From the NCBI GenBank assembly GCA_035798135.1, contig JAPFBR010000002.1:186001-250000 (forward strand): a stretch of DNA of 64,000 nucleotides. Direction: 5' to 3'. Made by a program: the position numbers and the translations under genes. This document shows, one piece after another, positions 42,724-51,864 of the stretch (its first letter is position 1; every line of letters begins with the position of its first letter). The DNA is from Sediminicola sp035798135. Its GTDB lineage: Bacteria; Bacteroidota; Bacteroidia; Flavobacteriales; Flavobacteriaceae. The notes below the pieces were generated by a model, which was given only the letters and a program-made list of their open reading frames with translations, was not told the DNA's origin and did no database searches.

Positions 42724-43893
42724 ATGAAGAATCCTGATTTGCTGGATATTGAAAATGTATATGCCGATTTATTTGAGATTGATACCAACCTGGACCGTTT
42801 GGTGAAAAAGATAGAACTGATTAGTTATCTCAACCCTTTGAATATAGAAAAGGAAAAACAGCGTTTTTTTGCTTCCAAGTATACCGAAGACCCTGTTTTT
42901 AAGTACCCCAAGATCAAGTTCGACCCTTACAAGCTACACCGGTTGTTCTATTCCCAGCGATTGGAGCGTATAGAAGATGATGGGATTAGGAAGATGTACC
43001 AAGAAATTATCTACTACTATTCCAACATGGTTCAATGCATTGAGACCATTGGAGATGGCAAGAAATTTTATTACAATTCACTAAGGGTCTTTGGTACCCC
43101 TACGGAAAAAGATGTTCAGAATGCTAGATATATCCTTCATTTTGAGGATGAGCCTACTTCCAGTGAGCAGGAAAAAGTGTATACAGCAGAGGAGGCCAAA
43201 ACCTATTTTGAAGAGTTTGTGCAACAATATAACTTTCCCTTGAACATACGGTTGTCAACCAGTCTTGTGGCTGATGCCATGGTGAGCAATAGCACCCAAT
43301 CTTTGATGCTTAAAAAAAACGCCAAATTTTCCAAGAACAAACTATTGACGTTGGCCAACCATGAGATAGGAGTACATTTGGTCACCACTTTTAATGGCAA
43401 GGATCAGCCGCTAAAGATTTTTTCCAATGGGTTTCCCAAAAATGTAGAAACACAAGAAGGGCTGGCAGTCTTTAGTGAATATATGAGTGGGGCTCTAACA
43501 TTAAAACGACTTAAAGAGTTGTCTTACAGAGTTTTGGCATCTGATAGTTTAATAAAGGGTTCCAGCTTTTCGGATACCTTTGATATGATTCACAACCAGT
43601 ACAAATTTAATAAAAACGATGCCTTTACCATCACGATGCGAGCACATAGGGGGGGTGGCTTTACCAAAGACCGTCTGTATTTAAGTGGTTTGGGAAAAAT
43701 ATATAAACGCTATAAGATGGGGGTGCCAATGGATACCTTATTGACCGGAAAGGTAAATATGGAATACGAACAAGGGATTCAGCATTTGTTCGATCAGGGT
43801 CTTGCCCAAAATATCACCCATAAAAATGTGGCCTTTCTTGAAAATAGGAATACGAATAAGACGCTGGACTTTATCTTGAACAATTTAAAATAG
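42724..43893 (+). CDS. DUF1704 (QEGLA-motif) metalloprotease-like protein
   Basis: From the ATG at 42724 the product is 389 residues. It has the family hallmarks: NHEIGVH (His213-Glu214-x3-His218, the HExxxH form) and ETQEGLA (QEGLA at 244-248), with a further conserved block RAHRGGGFTKDRLYLSG. Older annotation calls the family flavohemoglobin expression-modulating; vertebrate relatives (MATCAP) are metallo-carboxypeptidases acting on the tubulin tail, which points to a zinc peptidase fold. No signal peptide is present, so it should be cytosolic. The bacterial substrate is unknown. It is not linked to the genes on either side. Confidence 0.82.
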   Translation: MKNPDLLDIENVYADLFEIDTNLDRLVKKIELISYLNPLNIEKEKQRFFASKYTEDPVFKYPKIKFDPYKLHRLFYSQRLERIEDDGIRKMYQEIIYYYSNMVQCIETIGDGKKFYYNSLRVFGTPTEKDVQNARYILHFEDEPTSSEQEKVYTAEEAKTYFEEFVQQYNFPLNIRLSTSLVADAMVSNSTQSLMLKKNAKFSKNKLLTLANHEIGVHLVTTFNGKDQPLKIFSNGFPKNVETQEGLAVFSEYMSGALTLKRLKELSYRVLASDSLIKGSSFSDTFDMIHNQYKFNKNDAFTITMRAHRGGGFTKDRLYLSGLGKIYKRYKMGVPMDTLLTGKVNMEYEQGIQHLFDQGLAQNITHKNVAFLENRNTNKTLDFILNNLK

Positions 43894-43924
43894 TCTTCGA
43901 AAGGAACCATGCTTTTTATGAAGT

Positions 43925-44332
43925 CTATTCCAAAAATTTGGCTTTAAGCTCAGGGGTAGGAATCATACAAGCGTCCTTTTTACCGAACCAATTATACCTA
44001 TTTTTTGCAATAATATCGTAGAAGAAGTTACTGATCGATTCTGGGATCCATTCAAAAACCTGTACTAATTTCCAAGCCCCACCAAAAGCCTGCCCAATCT
44101 TTAAGGCTGCGACTGCCTTAGTATAATACGCTATCCCGGGCTCTATTAAAACAATGCTGTCAATTTCTGTTGTATCGATATTCCGCTCTTGGAGATATTG
44201 CCTTCCAATGGCACTTTGCAAAGGGGCATATCTAAAGTTATCATCTTTGTCGTGTTTTATAATGAATTGAATGGCCCCGTTACAGAGATTGCAAACACCG
44301 TCAAAGAGTATTATTTTTTTAGTTTCTTCCAT
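43925..44332 (-). CDS. DCC-family thiol-disulfide oxidoreductase-like protein (DUF393)
   Basis: This 135-residue protein opens with ILFDGVCNLCNG, the DxxCxxC signature (Cys14, Cys17) of the DUF393/DCC family, and continues with FRYAPLQSAIGRQYL and a C-terminal YNWFGKKDAC motif. The fold is thioredoxin-like, but no reaction is established. It lies 3 nt downstream of mutS2 and is probably co-transcribed with it. Confidence 0.85.
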   Translation of the reverse strand: MEETKKIILFDGVCNLCNGAIQFIIKHDKDDNFRYAPLQSAIGRQYLQERNIDTTEIDSIVLIEPGIAYYTKAVAALKIGQAFGGAWKLVQVFEWIPESISNFFYDIIAKNRYNWFGKKDACMIPTPELKAKFLE

Positions 44333-44335
44333 AGC

Positions 44336-46507
44336 TTACTTTTTGGCTTGCACCAGTTCCAATTGTTCCACACTTACGTTGGTGGTGAAAATGCCATAAT
44401 TGACCACCGCTTTATTTTTTTCAAGACTATCTATACTCCCAACGGCTTTTCCATCCAATAACCGGACTCTATCGCCTATATTAAAGACAGGTCGAGGTTT
44501 GTTTTTTTCTTGCACGATTGCCTTTTTCTTCTCAATTTTCTTATCCTCCCTGACCTTAACTATTTTTTGCTCCAATTCTTGGGCAACTTCTACCTTCTTT
44601 TGTTTTTCTATTTTGACCTCCTTTACACTTTTCTTCTTGCGTTTGCTATTTTCGGTTTCTACAATGCGCAATAATTCAGAAACCAAGGGTCTTTTCTTTT
44701 TATCTTGAAAGTATTTGCCCGCCGCATCGTTGAGTTTGTTGCCCAAATAGATCATGCGTTGGTTATGGTCATAGAGCTCTTGGTAATTTTCCAACTTGGA
44801 TTTAATCTTGGAATTAAGGTCCTCCAAGCGCTTGGCTTCATCCCTCGCCTTTGTTTCTTCTTCCTTTAGTTGTGTGCCCGTTTTTTCCATTTTGCTTCTT
44901 TCTTTCTGAAGCTTGGCAATTGTGGCATCAAAACGGACCTTGCCACGTTCTATTTTTTTCTTCGCCTTATTGATCAGACTGTAGGGGATGCCATTTTTTT
45001 GCGCCACTTCAAAAGTAAAGGAACTTCCTGCCTGTCCCAATACCAATTGGTATGTGGGCTCAAGGGTGCTGGAATCGAACAACATATTGGCATTGGTCAT
45101 TTCTGGAAGTTCGTTGGCCAACATTTTAAGATTGGAATAATGGGTGGTAATTACCCCATAGGCCCCTCGCTCATAAAAAACTTCCAAAAAGATTTCGGCC
45201 AGGGCACCTCCCAGCTCAGGATCACTTCCCGTTCCAAATTCGTCGATTAAAAAGAGGGTGCTTTCGTTGCATTTACGCAAGAAGCTGTTCATGTTTTTAA
45301 GACGGTAACTATAGGTGCTCAAATGGTTCTCAATGGACTGATTATCCCCGATATCCGTCAATATTTTATCAAATAGACATACAGTGCTACGCTCGTGAAC
45401 CGGAATGAGCATTCCGCTTTGTACCATGAGCTGAAGAAGGCCTATCGTTTTTAAGGTGATACTTTTCCCCCCTGCATTGGGCCCCGAGATCACAATAATT
45501 CTATTCTTTGGATAAAGGGAAATGGTCTGGGGATAGGTTTTTTCGTTCTTTCTCTTATTACTCAAATACAATAAAGGATGATAGGCATCCCTAAGATTCA
45601 TCTTCTTGTCCGTACTAATTTCAGGCATAACAGCGTCCATGTCCATGGCATATTTAGCTTTGGCAGCCGTGATATCCATCTCTGTCAAATACTCTTGGTA
45701 AACTCGAAGTAGGGGGGCATAAGGCCTTATGTGTTCTGTTAGGTTCTTTAAGATCTTTTTGATTTCCTCTGTTTCATCAAATTCCAGATTGTTCAATTCC
45801 CTACTATATTTCAAGGTAGCCTCAGGCTCTATATAAACTATGCTTCCTGTTTTGGAGGATCCCATTACGGCCCCTTTCACCTTTTTTCGGTACATGGCCT
45901 TTACGGCGAGGACCCTGCGGTTTTCCACAACGGATTCTCGTATTTCATCTAAAAATTCCGAGGCGTTATAGGTAATTAAGGCAGATCCAAAGCTTTGGTT
46001 TATTTTACCCTTTACAATATTGATTTCTTGTCTAATGCTCCTCAGGTTGTCCGAGGCATTGTCCTTTATTTCCCCAAAACGGTCAAGGACCATATCGATC
46101 TGGGCAGGGATGTCCGAATTTAGTTCAATGTCGTTAGAGGCCTTGTACAATAAGGGGTAATAGTCTTTAAATTTTTTAAAGAATTTGAGATGCGTGGTTA
46201 CCGTATTGCAAATATTGCCAATTTTTCTAAATCCGGTAATTTCAAGACTTGTATTCTCAATTTTTAGGAGTTTCAATTCCTGGTATATGGCATCGAAGCC
46301 GTGATTGGGAACCCTGTTGTCATTTGTGTAGGAAGCCAGATATTCCGAGGTCTGCCCCAAACTGTTCATAATCTGCTCTTTACTGTCCAAGGGAACAACA
46401 GTCAATACCTTTTCTTTCCCCAATTCTGTATTGCATCTAAGGGAAAGTTGGTCTAAAACAGTAAAAAATTCTAAATCTTGTAGTGTTTTGTGTTGAATGT
46501 TGTTCAT
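44336..46507 (-). CDS. mutS2: MutS2-type ATPase lacking the Smr domain
   Basis: This 723-residue protein has a MutS core with clamp helices and the ATPase motifs: Walker A GPNAGGKS (residues 342-349), Walker B LFLIDEFGTGSDPELGGAL and the switch STYSYRLKNM. A long charged coiled coil (about 520-640) leads to a C-terminal KOW-like segment (RPVFNIGDRVRLLDGKAVGSI). The chain ends there, so the C-terminal Smr nuclease domain of canonical MutS2 (about 780-800 residues) is absent. MutS2 limits homologous recombination or rescues collided ribosomes; without Smr only the structural activity can be predicted. It is divergent from ung. Confidence 0.9.
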   Translation of the reverse strand: MNNIQHKTLQDLEFFTVLDQLSLRCNTELGKEKVLTVVPLDSKEQIMNSLGQTSEYLASYTNDNRVPNHGFDAIYQELKLLKIENTSLEITGFRKIGNICNTVTTHLKFFKKFKDYYPLLYKASNDIELNSDIPAQIDMVLDRFGEIKDNASDNLRSIRQEINIVKGKINQSFGSALITYNASEFLDEIRESVVENRRVLAVKAMYRKKVKGAVMGSSKTGSIVYIEPEATLKYSRELNNLEFDETEEIKKILKNLTEHIRPYAPLLRVYQEYLTEMDITAAKAKYAMDMDAVMPEISTDKKMNLRDAYHPLLYLSNKRKNEKTYPQTISLYPKNRIIVISGPNAGGKSITLKTIGLLQLMVQSGMLIPVHERSTVCLFDKILTDIGDNQSIENHLSTYSYRLKNMNSFLRKCNESTLFLIDEFGTGSDPELGGALAEIFLEVFYERGAYGVITTHYSNLKMLANELPEMTNANMLFDSSTLEPTYQLVLGQAGSSFTFEVAQKNGIPYSLINKAKKKIERGKVRFDATIAKLQKERSKMEKTGTQLKEEETKARDEAKRLEDLNSKIKSKLENYQELYDHNQRMIYLGNKLNDAAGKYFQDKKKRPLVSELLRIVETENSKRKKKSVKEVKIEKQKKVEVAQELEQKIVKVREDKKIEKKKAIVQEKNKPRPVFNIGDRVRLLDGKAVGSIDSLEKNKAVVNYGIFTTNVSVEQLELVQAKK

Positions 46508-46523
46508 AGTAATGTAAAACCCT

Positions 46524-46545
46524 AAATTTGGCCTTACAAAAGTAG
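46524..46545. promoter_or_regulatory. Overlapping divergent promoters for mutS2 and ung
   Basis: In the 49-nt gap between the two start codons lie TAAATTTG on the plus strand (46524-46531) and TACTTTTG on the minus strand (46545-46538), both matching the Bacteroidota -7 consensus. The two polymerase sites must overlap, so the two DNA-repair genes may compete for transcription. Confidence 0.5.
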
Positions 46546-46556
46546 GCCTTTTTTAT

Positions 46557-47222
46557 ATGAACATCGATATTCATCCTAGTTGGAAGGAACAGCTTTACGA
46601 AGAGTTTAACAAGTCTTATTTTTCAAATTTACTTCAATTTGTAACGCAAGAATATGAAGCCTATATCTGTTACCCTGAGAGGGAGCATATTTTTGCAGCG
46701 TTTGATCATTGTCCATTTCAGGAAACCAAGGTGGTTATTATAGGGCAGGACCCGTATCATGGTCCTAATCAGGCCCATGGTTTGTGTTTTTCCGTAAAAG
46801 ACGGGATGAGCCATCCACCTTCCTTGAGCAATATATTTAAGGAAATACAATCGGACATTGGGAAACCATATCCTGTCAGTGGGAATTTGGAAGATTGGGC
46901 AAAACAAGGTGTGCTTTTGTTGAACGCCACCTTAACCGTTCGTGCCACACAGGCCGGGAGTCATCAAAAGAAAGGGTGGGAAACCTTTACGGATAAGGTG
47001 ATCCAAAAAATATCTGAGGAGCGGGAAGGGGTCATTTTTTTACTTTGGGGCGGTTTTGCCCAAAAAAAATTAAAATTGATAGACACTACCAAACATAGTG
47101 TCCTCACCTCTGGCCATCCCTCACCGCTGAGTGCCAATAGGGGGTATTGGTTTGGAAATAATCATTTTAGTGCGTGTAATGAACTTTTGATCCATGCCCA
47201 AAAAGAACGTATTGCATGGTAA
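46557..47222 (+). CDS. ung: Uracil-DNA glycosylase (family 1)
   Basis: This 221-residue protein has the UDG signatures: the water-activating loop GQDPYHGP with Asp65, the uracil-binding LLLNATLTVRA with Asn123, and the DNA-intercalation loop LTSGHPSPLSA with His187. It removes uracil from DNA. Length matches the family. It is divergent from mutS2 over a 49-nt gap. Confidence 0.97.
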   Translation: MNIDIHPSWKEQLYEEFNKSYFSNLLQFVTQEYEAYICYPEREHIFAAFDHCPFQETKVVIIGQDPYHGPNQAHGLCFSVKDGMSHPPSLSNIFKEIQSDIGKPYPVSGNLEDWAKQGVLLLNATLTVRATQAGSHQKKGWETFTDKVIQKISEEREGVIFLLWGGFAQKKLKLIDTTKHSVLTSGHPSPLSANRGYWFGNNHFSACNELLIHAQKERIAW

Positions 47223-47301
47223 TATATCGAAAATTCAAAAAAACACTTTACTTTTATCGACTAATGTATTAACTTGTAGAGTATAATCTAATAAAAACTG
47301 T

Positions 47302-47739
47302 GTGCCTCAATTTTCTTTAAAATCTGTTTTACTGGTTGATGATGATCCAGCTGCGACCTTTATCAATAAGGTGTTTATACGCAATCTTCCTTTGGACGTG
47401 GAGGTGTATTCTGTCGGAGACGGAAAGGAGGCTTTGGATCTTTTGGATGAAATAAGCATAAGTTTAAACGGAGAACAGGCTTTTGTTCCTTGCTTGCTTA
47501 TATTGGATATCAAAATGCCCGTTATGGATGGATGGGAGTTCTTGGATGCCTATACGCATCGCTATTCCGAAGAAATCAAAAATAACATCACCATTGTAGT
47601 GACTACGATGAGTGAGGATGAACGCGATATCATTAGGGCAAGTAACAATCCGATGATCAAGGAATTTGTTCAAAAACCGCTCTCAGACGAAAAATTATTG
47701 GAAATTGTTGAGACACACTTCATGGTAAATCAACATTAG
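47302..47739 (+). CDS. Single-domain response regulator
   Basis: This 145-residue protein starts at GTG (47302) and consists of one receiver domain: acidic pocket Asp13-Asp15, phospho-acceptor Asp69 in LILDIKMPVMDG, the switch threonine in VVTTMS and the lysine in VQKPLS. No output domain follows, so it must act by protein contact like CheY. No histidine kinase is adjacent. A phosphorelay or motility-type partner elsewhere is expected. Confidence 0.9.
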   Translation: MPQFSLKSVLLVDDDPAATFINKVFIRNLPLDVEVYSVGDGKEALDLLDEISISLNGEQAFVPCLLILDIKMPVMDGWEFLDAYTHRYSEEIKNNITIVVTTMSEDERDIIRASNNPMIKEFVQKPLSDEKLLEIVETHFMVNQH

Positions 47740-47755
47740 AATACTTGTTTACCAC

Positions 47756-48610
47756 TTATTTTTCCAAATGTAGGAGGACTTCTTTGGATACCCTTCCATC
47801 AATCAACCCCAATGCCTTTAATTGTTCTTGTACCCCTAACACTATTCTACCATCCATTTGGGATTGACTCCATTCCGTAATGGCCAACCATTCTTGGATA
47901 TCTTCAAGTTGTTGTTCATAGGAATTCGCCAAATTCCTGTCGATGCTCGGAATATTTTTAAACTCCTCTGTATACAGGTTTATCACTTCCAGGATATGAC
48001 CTAAGGTGCCTTTTTGGGTTTCTATAAAGTTTTCGGTCCCCGCTATTACAAAACACGGCCATGGGGTAGGGCAATCTCCCAGCCTTCGGAAGGTCCCATT
48101 GTCTACCAAGGGTTTTGTGGTAAAGTGTTCCCACATAAAATAATCGGCAGAGCCATTTGTCAAGGCTGTTACTGCCCCATCAAGGTTGTTTACGACCTCA
48201 AATTCTAGGGAATTGGTATCCCATTGGTTATTTTGGGCATGCACATAGGCCATTAAGTGGCTGCCACTGCCAAACCGACTAATAGCTGCCTTTGTATTTT
48301 CCAGCTCGTTAATATGTTCATACTTGCTTTTAGCACCAACATGTATTCCCCAGCGTAAGGGCGATTCTATATATTTCTGTACAATTTTAACCGGATTGCC
48401 CTCCACTATACTCTTGACGATGCCCTCTGTAAGAATAATGGCAAGGTCTGTGGCGCCATCCTGTAACATTTGGCACATTTTGCCGGTTCCCTCGGGAATA
48501 TCTACCCATTGTAGATCTATTCCCCGTGCTTCAAAGGCCCCCTCTTCAATGGCCAAGTGCCACGGAAAGTTGAAATGTTCGGGAACTCCAATGATTTTAA
48601 CTGTCTTCAT
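47756..48610 (-). CDS. Cytosolic substrate-binding-protein-like protein (Ca3427-like)
   Basis: This 284-residue protein has the two-lobed binding-protein fold pattern: VKIIGVPEHFNFPWHLAIEEGAFEARGIDLQWVDIP, the ligand-side EGTGKMCQMLQDGATDLAI and GSGSHLMAYVHAQN. It lacks any signal peptide, so it should stay in the cytosol and cannot serve an ABC transporter. The closest family I recall is the NMT1/THI5-like group that includes the Candida protein Ca3427, where thiamine-precursor-type ligands have been suggested. It directly follows the nucleoside phosphorylase gene with no intervening base. Confidence 0.7.
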   Translation of the reverse strand: MKTVKIIGVPEHFNFPWHLAIEEGAFEARGIDLQWVDIPEGTGKMCQMLQDGATDLAIILTEGIVKSIVEGNPVKIVQKYIESPLRWGIHVGAKSKYEHINELENTKAAISRFGSGSHLMAYVHAQNNQWDTNSLEFEVVNNLDGAVTALTNGSADYFMWEHFTTKPLVDNGTFRRLGDCPTPWPCFVIAGTENFIETQKGTLGHILEVINLYTEEFKNIPSIDRNLANSYEQQLEDIQEWLAITEWSQSQMDGRIVLGVQEQLKALGLIDGRVSKEVLLHLEK

Positions 48611-49480
48611 CTATTGGGTAAGCTTTTGTAAGGTGTATTTTATAAGTTCTTCTGTAGAGGCGCTTGGGTTCTTGGAAAACTGCCCTGTACTTCTATTGGC
48701 CAAAATACAGTTCATGGAAACGGCACGATGTCCCAATAATTTGGCCAAGCCGTAGATTCCTGAGGTTTCCATTTCCAAATTGGTGATTTTAAGGTCGTTA
48801 TATCGGAATGCCGACAATTTGCCATTTAAAGCATTATCCTGGGTCTCCAAACGCAACTTTCTTCCCTGCGGGCCATAAAAACCAACATTGGTCGCTGTAA
48901 ACCCCAACAATATCTTATCGGACATCAGTTTTGCTCCAAGGACCTTATCGAAGGTAACCACATAAGGGGTCGATTTATGGTTATACCAACCAGTATGATC
49001 CATAAAGGCCTTTTGTATTTCTGGATGTTGCACATGGCAGCTATCGTAAAATTGCAATAGGCTATCAAAACCAATGGCATATTCGCTCATTAAAAAAGAA
49101 TCTACAGGAATATCTTCGTGGATGGCCCCTGAAGTACCTATTCTAATGATGTCCAGTTTGGTTAGCTTTTTTTTGATTTTTCTGGTGGAAAAATCAATAT
49201 TTACCAGTGCATCCAACTCATTGAGGACAATATCAATATTATCCGTGCCTATTCCTGTGGATACGACAGAAATCCGTTTGCCGTTTAAAGTACCGGTATG
49301 GGTATGGAATTCCCTTTTACCTTTCTTGATTTCGATATGGTCAAAATGTTTTGATACTTCAGCAACACGATCGGGATCACCAACGGTAATCACGGTTTGT
49401 GCGATATCTTCAGGCAATAAATTGAGGTGATAAATGCTTTGGTCTGCATTTAAGATAAATTCAGATGGGCTAAGTTGCAT
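48611..49480 (-). CDS. Nucleoside phosphorylase (uridine phosphorylase-like)
   Basis: This 289-residue protein has the NP-I fold pattern: TVGDPDRVAEVSKHFDH, REFHTHTGTLNGKRISVVSTGIGTDNIDIVLNEL, IRIGTSGAIHEDIPVDSFLMSE and the base-binding LEMETSGIYGLAKLLGHRAVSM. It phosphorolyses a nucleoside to base plus pentose-1-phosphate; uridine is the likely substrate from the GTG and EME motifs. It is the middle gene of a tightly packed three-gene operon. Confidence 0.88.
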   Translation of the reverse strand: MQLSPSEFILNADQSIYHLNLLPEDIAQTVITVGDPDRVAEVSKHFDHIEIKKGKREFHTHTGTLNGKRISVVSTGIGTDNIDIVLNELDALVNIDFSTRKIKKKLTKLDIIRIGTSGAIHEDIPVDSFLMSEYAIGFDSLLQFYDSCHVQHPEIQKAFMDHTGWYNHKSTPYVVTFDKVLGAKLMSDKILLGFTATNVGFYGPQGRKLRLETQDNALNGKLSAFRYNDLKITNLEMETSGIYGLAKLLGHRAVSMNCILANRSTGQFSKNPSASTEELIKYTLQKLTQ

Positions 49481-49481
49481 G

Positions 49482-50414
49482 CTAAAGTTTTAGAATTCTG
49501 TCGGTAGACGAATTATATAGGAAGCTATATTTTAAGGCACCACCCAAGTACTCATCGTTTTCTTGAATAGCAGAATAATAATTGGTTTTTCCCTTAAAGA
49601 TTCCAAGGCCGTTGGAGGTGAGCTCAACAGGGGAAAATGATGAAAATAAAGGGTTTAATTTTGTAATGACCCTATCATACTGGGTATCACCAAAGCCATA
49701 AATGCCCTGGTTTTTGAGGATTAGGGATAATAATTCCTTTTTTGAATCTGGATGTTGTTCCAAAGCCACCTTCAAAACTTGGTTTTCAACCTCATTGAGT
49801 CCATTGCGTATACTTGGAAATCGCTTTAAATGGGCTGCAATGGCATTGGAGAGGTTATCGAATTGATAGTTTTTGTAATCCCCCACATTTTCCAAGCGAA
49901 TAGGATTGTTGCTACAATACAATTGCCAGATGTAATCCGCGTATTCAATATCGTCCTGCGTAAGTGTTTTTCGCTGTCCATATAGGCTAAAAAGCTCTTG
50001 GTTGTCCAATTCTGAAAGACTTTTGGGCTTTTCGCCGTCGATAACACCCACAGTAGAAACCAAAGATATTTCGGCATGTCTTCTATACGACTTCAACCAA
50101 CTAATGACCGCCAACATGTTTATTTGGCAAAATAGATCGTAATCAAACCATAAAATAATTTGATCCTGTTGTTTGTGATTACACAGCGACCTGTATTCCT
50201 TCAAGGTTTGTTCTATAAATCTGGATTTTGATATTTTGTACGTTTTATTCAGGAATTCGAAACGGGTTTTCCAGAATGATTCGCTCCCCACTGAGGTCAA
50301 AGTTTGACCTTCACATAGCATTTCTCGCCAAGTGATCATTTCGCCCTTTAAGTCGAGCGAATTAAGCCGTTGGGTGAGGAAATCGCCATTTGTTATGTGC
50401 AATTGGGAACTCAT
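49482..50414 (-). CDS. DUF1835-family protein
   Basis: This 310-residue protein opens with LHITNGDFLTQRLNSLDLKGEMITWREMLCEG, the DUF1835 signature, and carries QIILWFDYDLFCQINMLAVISWL and a C-terminal winged-helix-like region (ENQVLKVALEQHPDSKKELLSLIL, then GFGDTQYDRVI). No catalytic residues can be named and the role of the family is unknown. It is the first gene of the operon with the nucleoside phosphorylase (1 nt gap) and the Ca3427-like protein. Confidence 0.8.
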   Translation of the reverse strand: MSSQLHITNGDFLTQRLNSLDLKGEMITWREMLCEGQTLTSVGSESFWKTRFEFLNKTYKISKSRFIEQTLKEYRSLCNHKQQDQIILWFDYDLFCQINMLAVISWLKSYRRHAEISLVSTVGVIDGEKPKSLSELDNQELFSLYGQRKTLTQDDIEYADYIWQLYCSNNPIRLENVGDYKNYQFDNLSNAIAAHLKRFPSIRNGLNEVENQVLKVALEQHPDSKKELLSLILKNQGIYGFGDTQYDRVITKLNPLFSSFSPVELTSNGLGIFKGKTNYYSAIQENDEYLGGALKYSFLYNSSTDRILKL

Positions 50415-50501
50415 TGGAAGTTTTTTAGGTTAGGCTTGCGAATAAATCATTCTAATAAAGGTAACATTTTAAATAAAAATCTGAAAGCTAATTAACAGAA
50501 T

Positions 50502-50831
50502 TTAACCACCTACACGTTTCACTTTAAAACCTTTTTCCTTTAGGATGTTCATGATTTTATCACGGTAATCCCCTTGTATGATTATGGAATCGTCCTTAAA
50601 GCTACCCCCAACACTCAATGTCGTCTTTAATTCTTTGGCCAACTTTTTAAAATCCTCATCGGCCCCGGTATATCCTTCAATAATGGTGATAGGCTTCCCT
50701 TTTCGCTTTTCATATTTGCAGATCATTGGCGCTTCCTGCATCCAAATTTCATCTTTGTCGGCAGTTTTTTCCTCCTCTGGGGAAGGGGCATGATCGGGAA
50801 ATAAATTTTTAAGTTGGTCTTTTAGGTCCAT
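50502..50831 (-). CDS. SUI1/YciH-type translation initiation factor homologue
   Basis: This 109-residue protein has an acidic, disordered N-terminus (residues about 10-30) and a SUI1 domain: CKYEKRKGKPITIIEGYTGADEDFKKLAKELKTTLSVGGSFKDDSIIIQGD ends with a basic beta hairpin FKVKRVGG. Bacterial YciH binds the ribosome as an eIF1 counterpart and can affect initiation fidelity. No operon is evident. Confidence 0.9.
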   Translation of the reverse strand: MDLKDQLKNLFPDHAPSPEEEKTADKDEIWMQEAPMICKYEKRKGKPITIIEGYTGADEDFKKLAKELKTTLSVGGSFKDDSIIIQGDYRDKIMNILKEKGFKVKRVGG

Positions 50832-50890
50832 CTTTTAAAGTGTTGCATGGGATCAAATACCTCCCAGGATCAGGGAGGCGTTCGAGATGT

Positions 50891-51847
50891 TTATTTTTTA
50901 ATCAAGCCAAGTTCTATCAATCTTTCATGTAGAAATGCTCCGGCGGAAATATCTTCAAATTGTTTTGGGTTTTCTGCATCAACGCAATTTTCCAGGCAGT
51001 TGAGCGGCATATCACTTACGGGATGCATAAAGTAAGGAATGGAATATCTGGAAGTGCCCCAAAGCTCCCTTGGTGGGTTGACCACTTGGTGTATGGTTGA
51101 TTTTAATTTATTGTTGGTCAGCCTAGAGAGCATGTCCCCAACATTGATCATCAGTTCGTTGGGCTGTGCTATGGCGTCTACCCATTCTCCCTGATGGTTC
51201 TTTACCTGCAGTCCTTTTCCTTGTGCCCCCATTAAGAGTGTTATCAGATTGATATCCCCATGGGCTGCTGCCCTAATGGCATTCTTCGGCTCGGAGGTAA
51301 TGGGTGGGTAGTGGATGGGTCTTAGAATGGAATTCCCATTTTTTATATAATCATCAAAATAGGTTTCCTCCAATTCTAGGTGCAAGGCCAAGGCCCTAAG
51401 GACATATTTTGCTGTTTTTTCCAACATTTTATAAGTTTCCTTCCCGATCACATTAAAATTGGGGAGTTCTTTTACAATCACATTATCAGGATATTCCGCT
51501 TCCAATTTTGGATCGTTTTCTACATATTGTCCAAAATGCCAAAACTCCTTTAAATCGCCTTCCTTTTTACCTTTTGCGTGTTCTTTTCCAAAGGAGGTAT
51601 ATCCTCTTTGGCCACCGATTCCTTGAATTTCATAGGAATCCTTTACCTCTTGTGGTAAATTGAAAAAGTTTCGAACTTCACTATAAAGATCCTTTACAAG
51701 TTCATCCGATAAAAAATGACCCCTCAAGGCAACAAACCCTATGTCTTCAAAGGCGCTTCCTATCTCATGGATGAATTTTTTATTTCTACTTTTATCTTCA
51801 GATAAAAAATCTTGAAGATTTACACTTGGAATTCCGCTCATGTCCAA
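50891..51847 (-). CDS. Isopenicillin N synthase-like Fe(II)/2-oxoglutarate oxygenase
   Basis: This 318-residue protein has the DIOX N-domain at residues about 1-120 (FIHEIGSAFEDIGFVALRGH) and the 2OG-Fe(II) core: HxD in AAHGDINL (His196, Asp198), the distal His253 in STIHQVVNP and the 2-oxoglutarate-binding Arg267 in SRYSIPYF. The triad is complete. The family catalyses hydroxylations and ring closures on varied small molecules. The adjacent genes do not reveal the substrate. Confidence 0.88.
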   Translation of the reverse strand: MDMSGIPSVNLQDFLSEDKSRNKKFIHEIGSAFEDIGFVALRGHFLSDELVKDLYSEVRNFFNLPQEVKDSYEIQGIGGQRGYTSFGKEHAKGKKEGDLKEFWHFGQYVENDPKLEAEYPDNVIVKELPNFNVIGKETYKMLEKTAKYVLRALALHLELEETYFDDYIKNGNSILRPIHYPPITSEPKNAIRAAAHGDINLITLLMGAQGKGLQVKNHQGEWVDAIAQPNELMINVGDMLSRLTNNKLKSTIHQVVNPPRELWGTSRYSIPYFMHPVSDMPLNCLENCVDAENPKQFEDISAGAFLHERLIELGLIKK

Positions 51848-51864
51848 AAATTAAATTAGCATAT

